Assembly (NCBI GenBank): GCA_016283075.1
Contig: JAEEMF010000063.1
Location: 1 to 7,696, forward strand
Length of the DNA: 7,696 nt
Origin: Bacilli bacterium
GTDB taxonomy: Bacteria > Bacillota_I > Bacilli_A > RF39 > UBA660
Direction of reading: 5' to 3'
Shown: positions 7,499 to 7,696 of the stretch, piece after piece
Layout: every line of letters starts with the position of its first letter
How positions within the stretch are numbered: position 1 is the stretch's first letter
Made by a program: the position numbers and the translations under genes
The notes under the pieces: model-generated
Told to the model about the DNA's origin: nothing
The model's input: only the letters and a program-made list of their open reading frames with translations
The model's database searches: none

Positions 7499-7696
7499 AT
7501 GAAAAAAAATAGTTTATTAAGATATTTAATTATATTTGGAAGTACACTTTTATTTGCTTTTATAGTATTTTTCTTATTCTTACCAGCAATAAATGTTACT
7601 TCTATGGGATTTTGGGTTTATTTATTAGTCATAATTGCATTTTATGGCTGTATTAAATTTGTTTTTGAAACAAAAAATAGTGTTATGAAAGTACTA
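7499..7696 (+). CDS. Unrecognised membrane protein, N-terminal part (3' end outside window)
   Basis: I do not recognise this gene. The frame is open for 66 codons to the window edge. It begins MKKNSLLRYL and has two hydrophobic stretches, about 9-31 and 37-56, separated by a short turn (INVTSMG), then a basic segment (KN...K). Lysines before the first segment suggest a cytoplasmic N-terminus and a short outside turn. The first segment could also be read as a signal anchor, but no cleavage site is obvious. The start is well supported by GGGAGG at 7488-7493, 5 bases before the ATG, and by its own extended -10 promoter. The total length and any soluble domain are unknown because the gene leaves the window. 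Confidence 0.7.
   Translation, partial: MKKNSLLRYLIIFGSTLLFAFIVFFLFLPAINVTSMGFWVYLLVIIAFYGCIKFVFETKNSVMKVL

Overview
The window is an AT-rich (by eye about 30% G+C), gene-dense stretch of a bacterial chromosome carrying housekeeping genes. Every gene is on the + strand, start sites have strong AGGAGG-type ribosome binding sites, arginine is mostly AGA, and short hairpin-plus-T-run terminators separate the units. The protein set (Firmicute-type class II CCA enzyme, DusB-type Dus next to lysS, NrnA-type DHH phosphoesterase, ackA) points to a low-GC member of the Bacillota. An uncultured or gut lineage of Bacilli near the Erysipelotrichales/Mollicutes-like groups is plausible, but this is inference without a search. 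All 13 tryptophans in the called genes are TGG, so translation table 11 fits; no gene here ends in TGA.

Layout: (1) 1-447, the 3' third of asnS with a terminator. (2) 448-662, the only sizeable gap, holding phased A-tracts, a promoter and a structured leader, followed by hup (HU protein) and its terminator. (3) cca (984-2081), with no clear promoter of its own, probably reached by readthrough from hup, ending in a terminator that overlaps its last codons. (4) An operon dus - RDD-family membrane protein - lysS (2117-5194), started by an extended -10 promoter and ended by a terminator overlapping the lysS stop. (5) ackA - nrnA (5291-7455), with a promoter before ackA and a terminator whose loop contains the nrnA stop codon. 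(6) The first 66 codons of an unrecognised membrane protein, again behind an extended -10 promoter.

Functionally, most of the window serves translation and tRNA biology: two aminoacyl-tRNA synthetases, 3'-CCA addition and dihydrouridine formation. HU organises the nucleoid, AckA makes ATP from acetyl phosphate, and the NrnA-like enzyme clears very short RNAs and/or pAp. The RDD protein inside the dus-lysS unit and the last membrane protein are the only genes without an assignable role.

I do not see a new multi-gene system, mobile element, CRISPR array or RNA gene. The points worth a second look are regulatory: phased A/T-tracts and a two-stem leader at hup, a terminator wedged directly before cca, five terminators all within a ribosome footprint of a stop codon, and a terminator / TGnTATAAT / Shine-Dalgarno module that occurs twice with nearly identical spacing.
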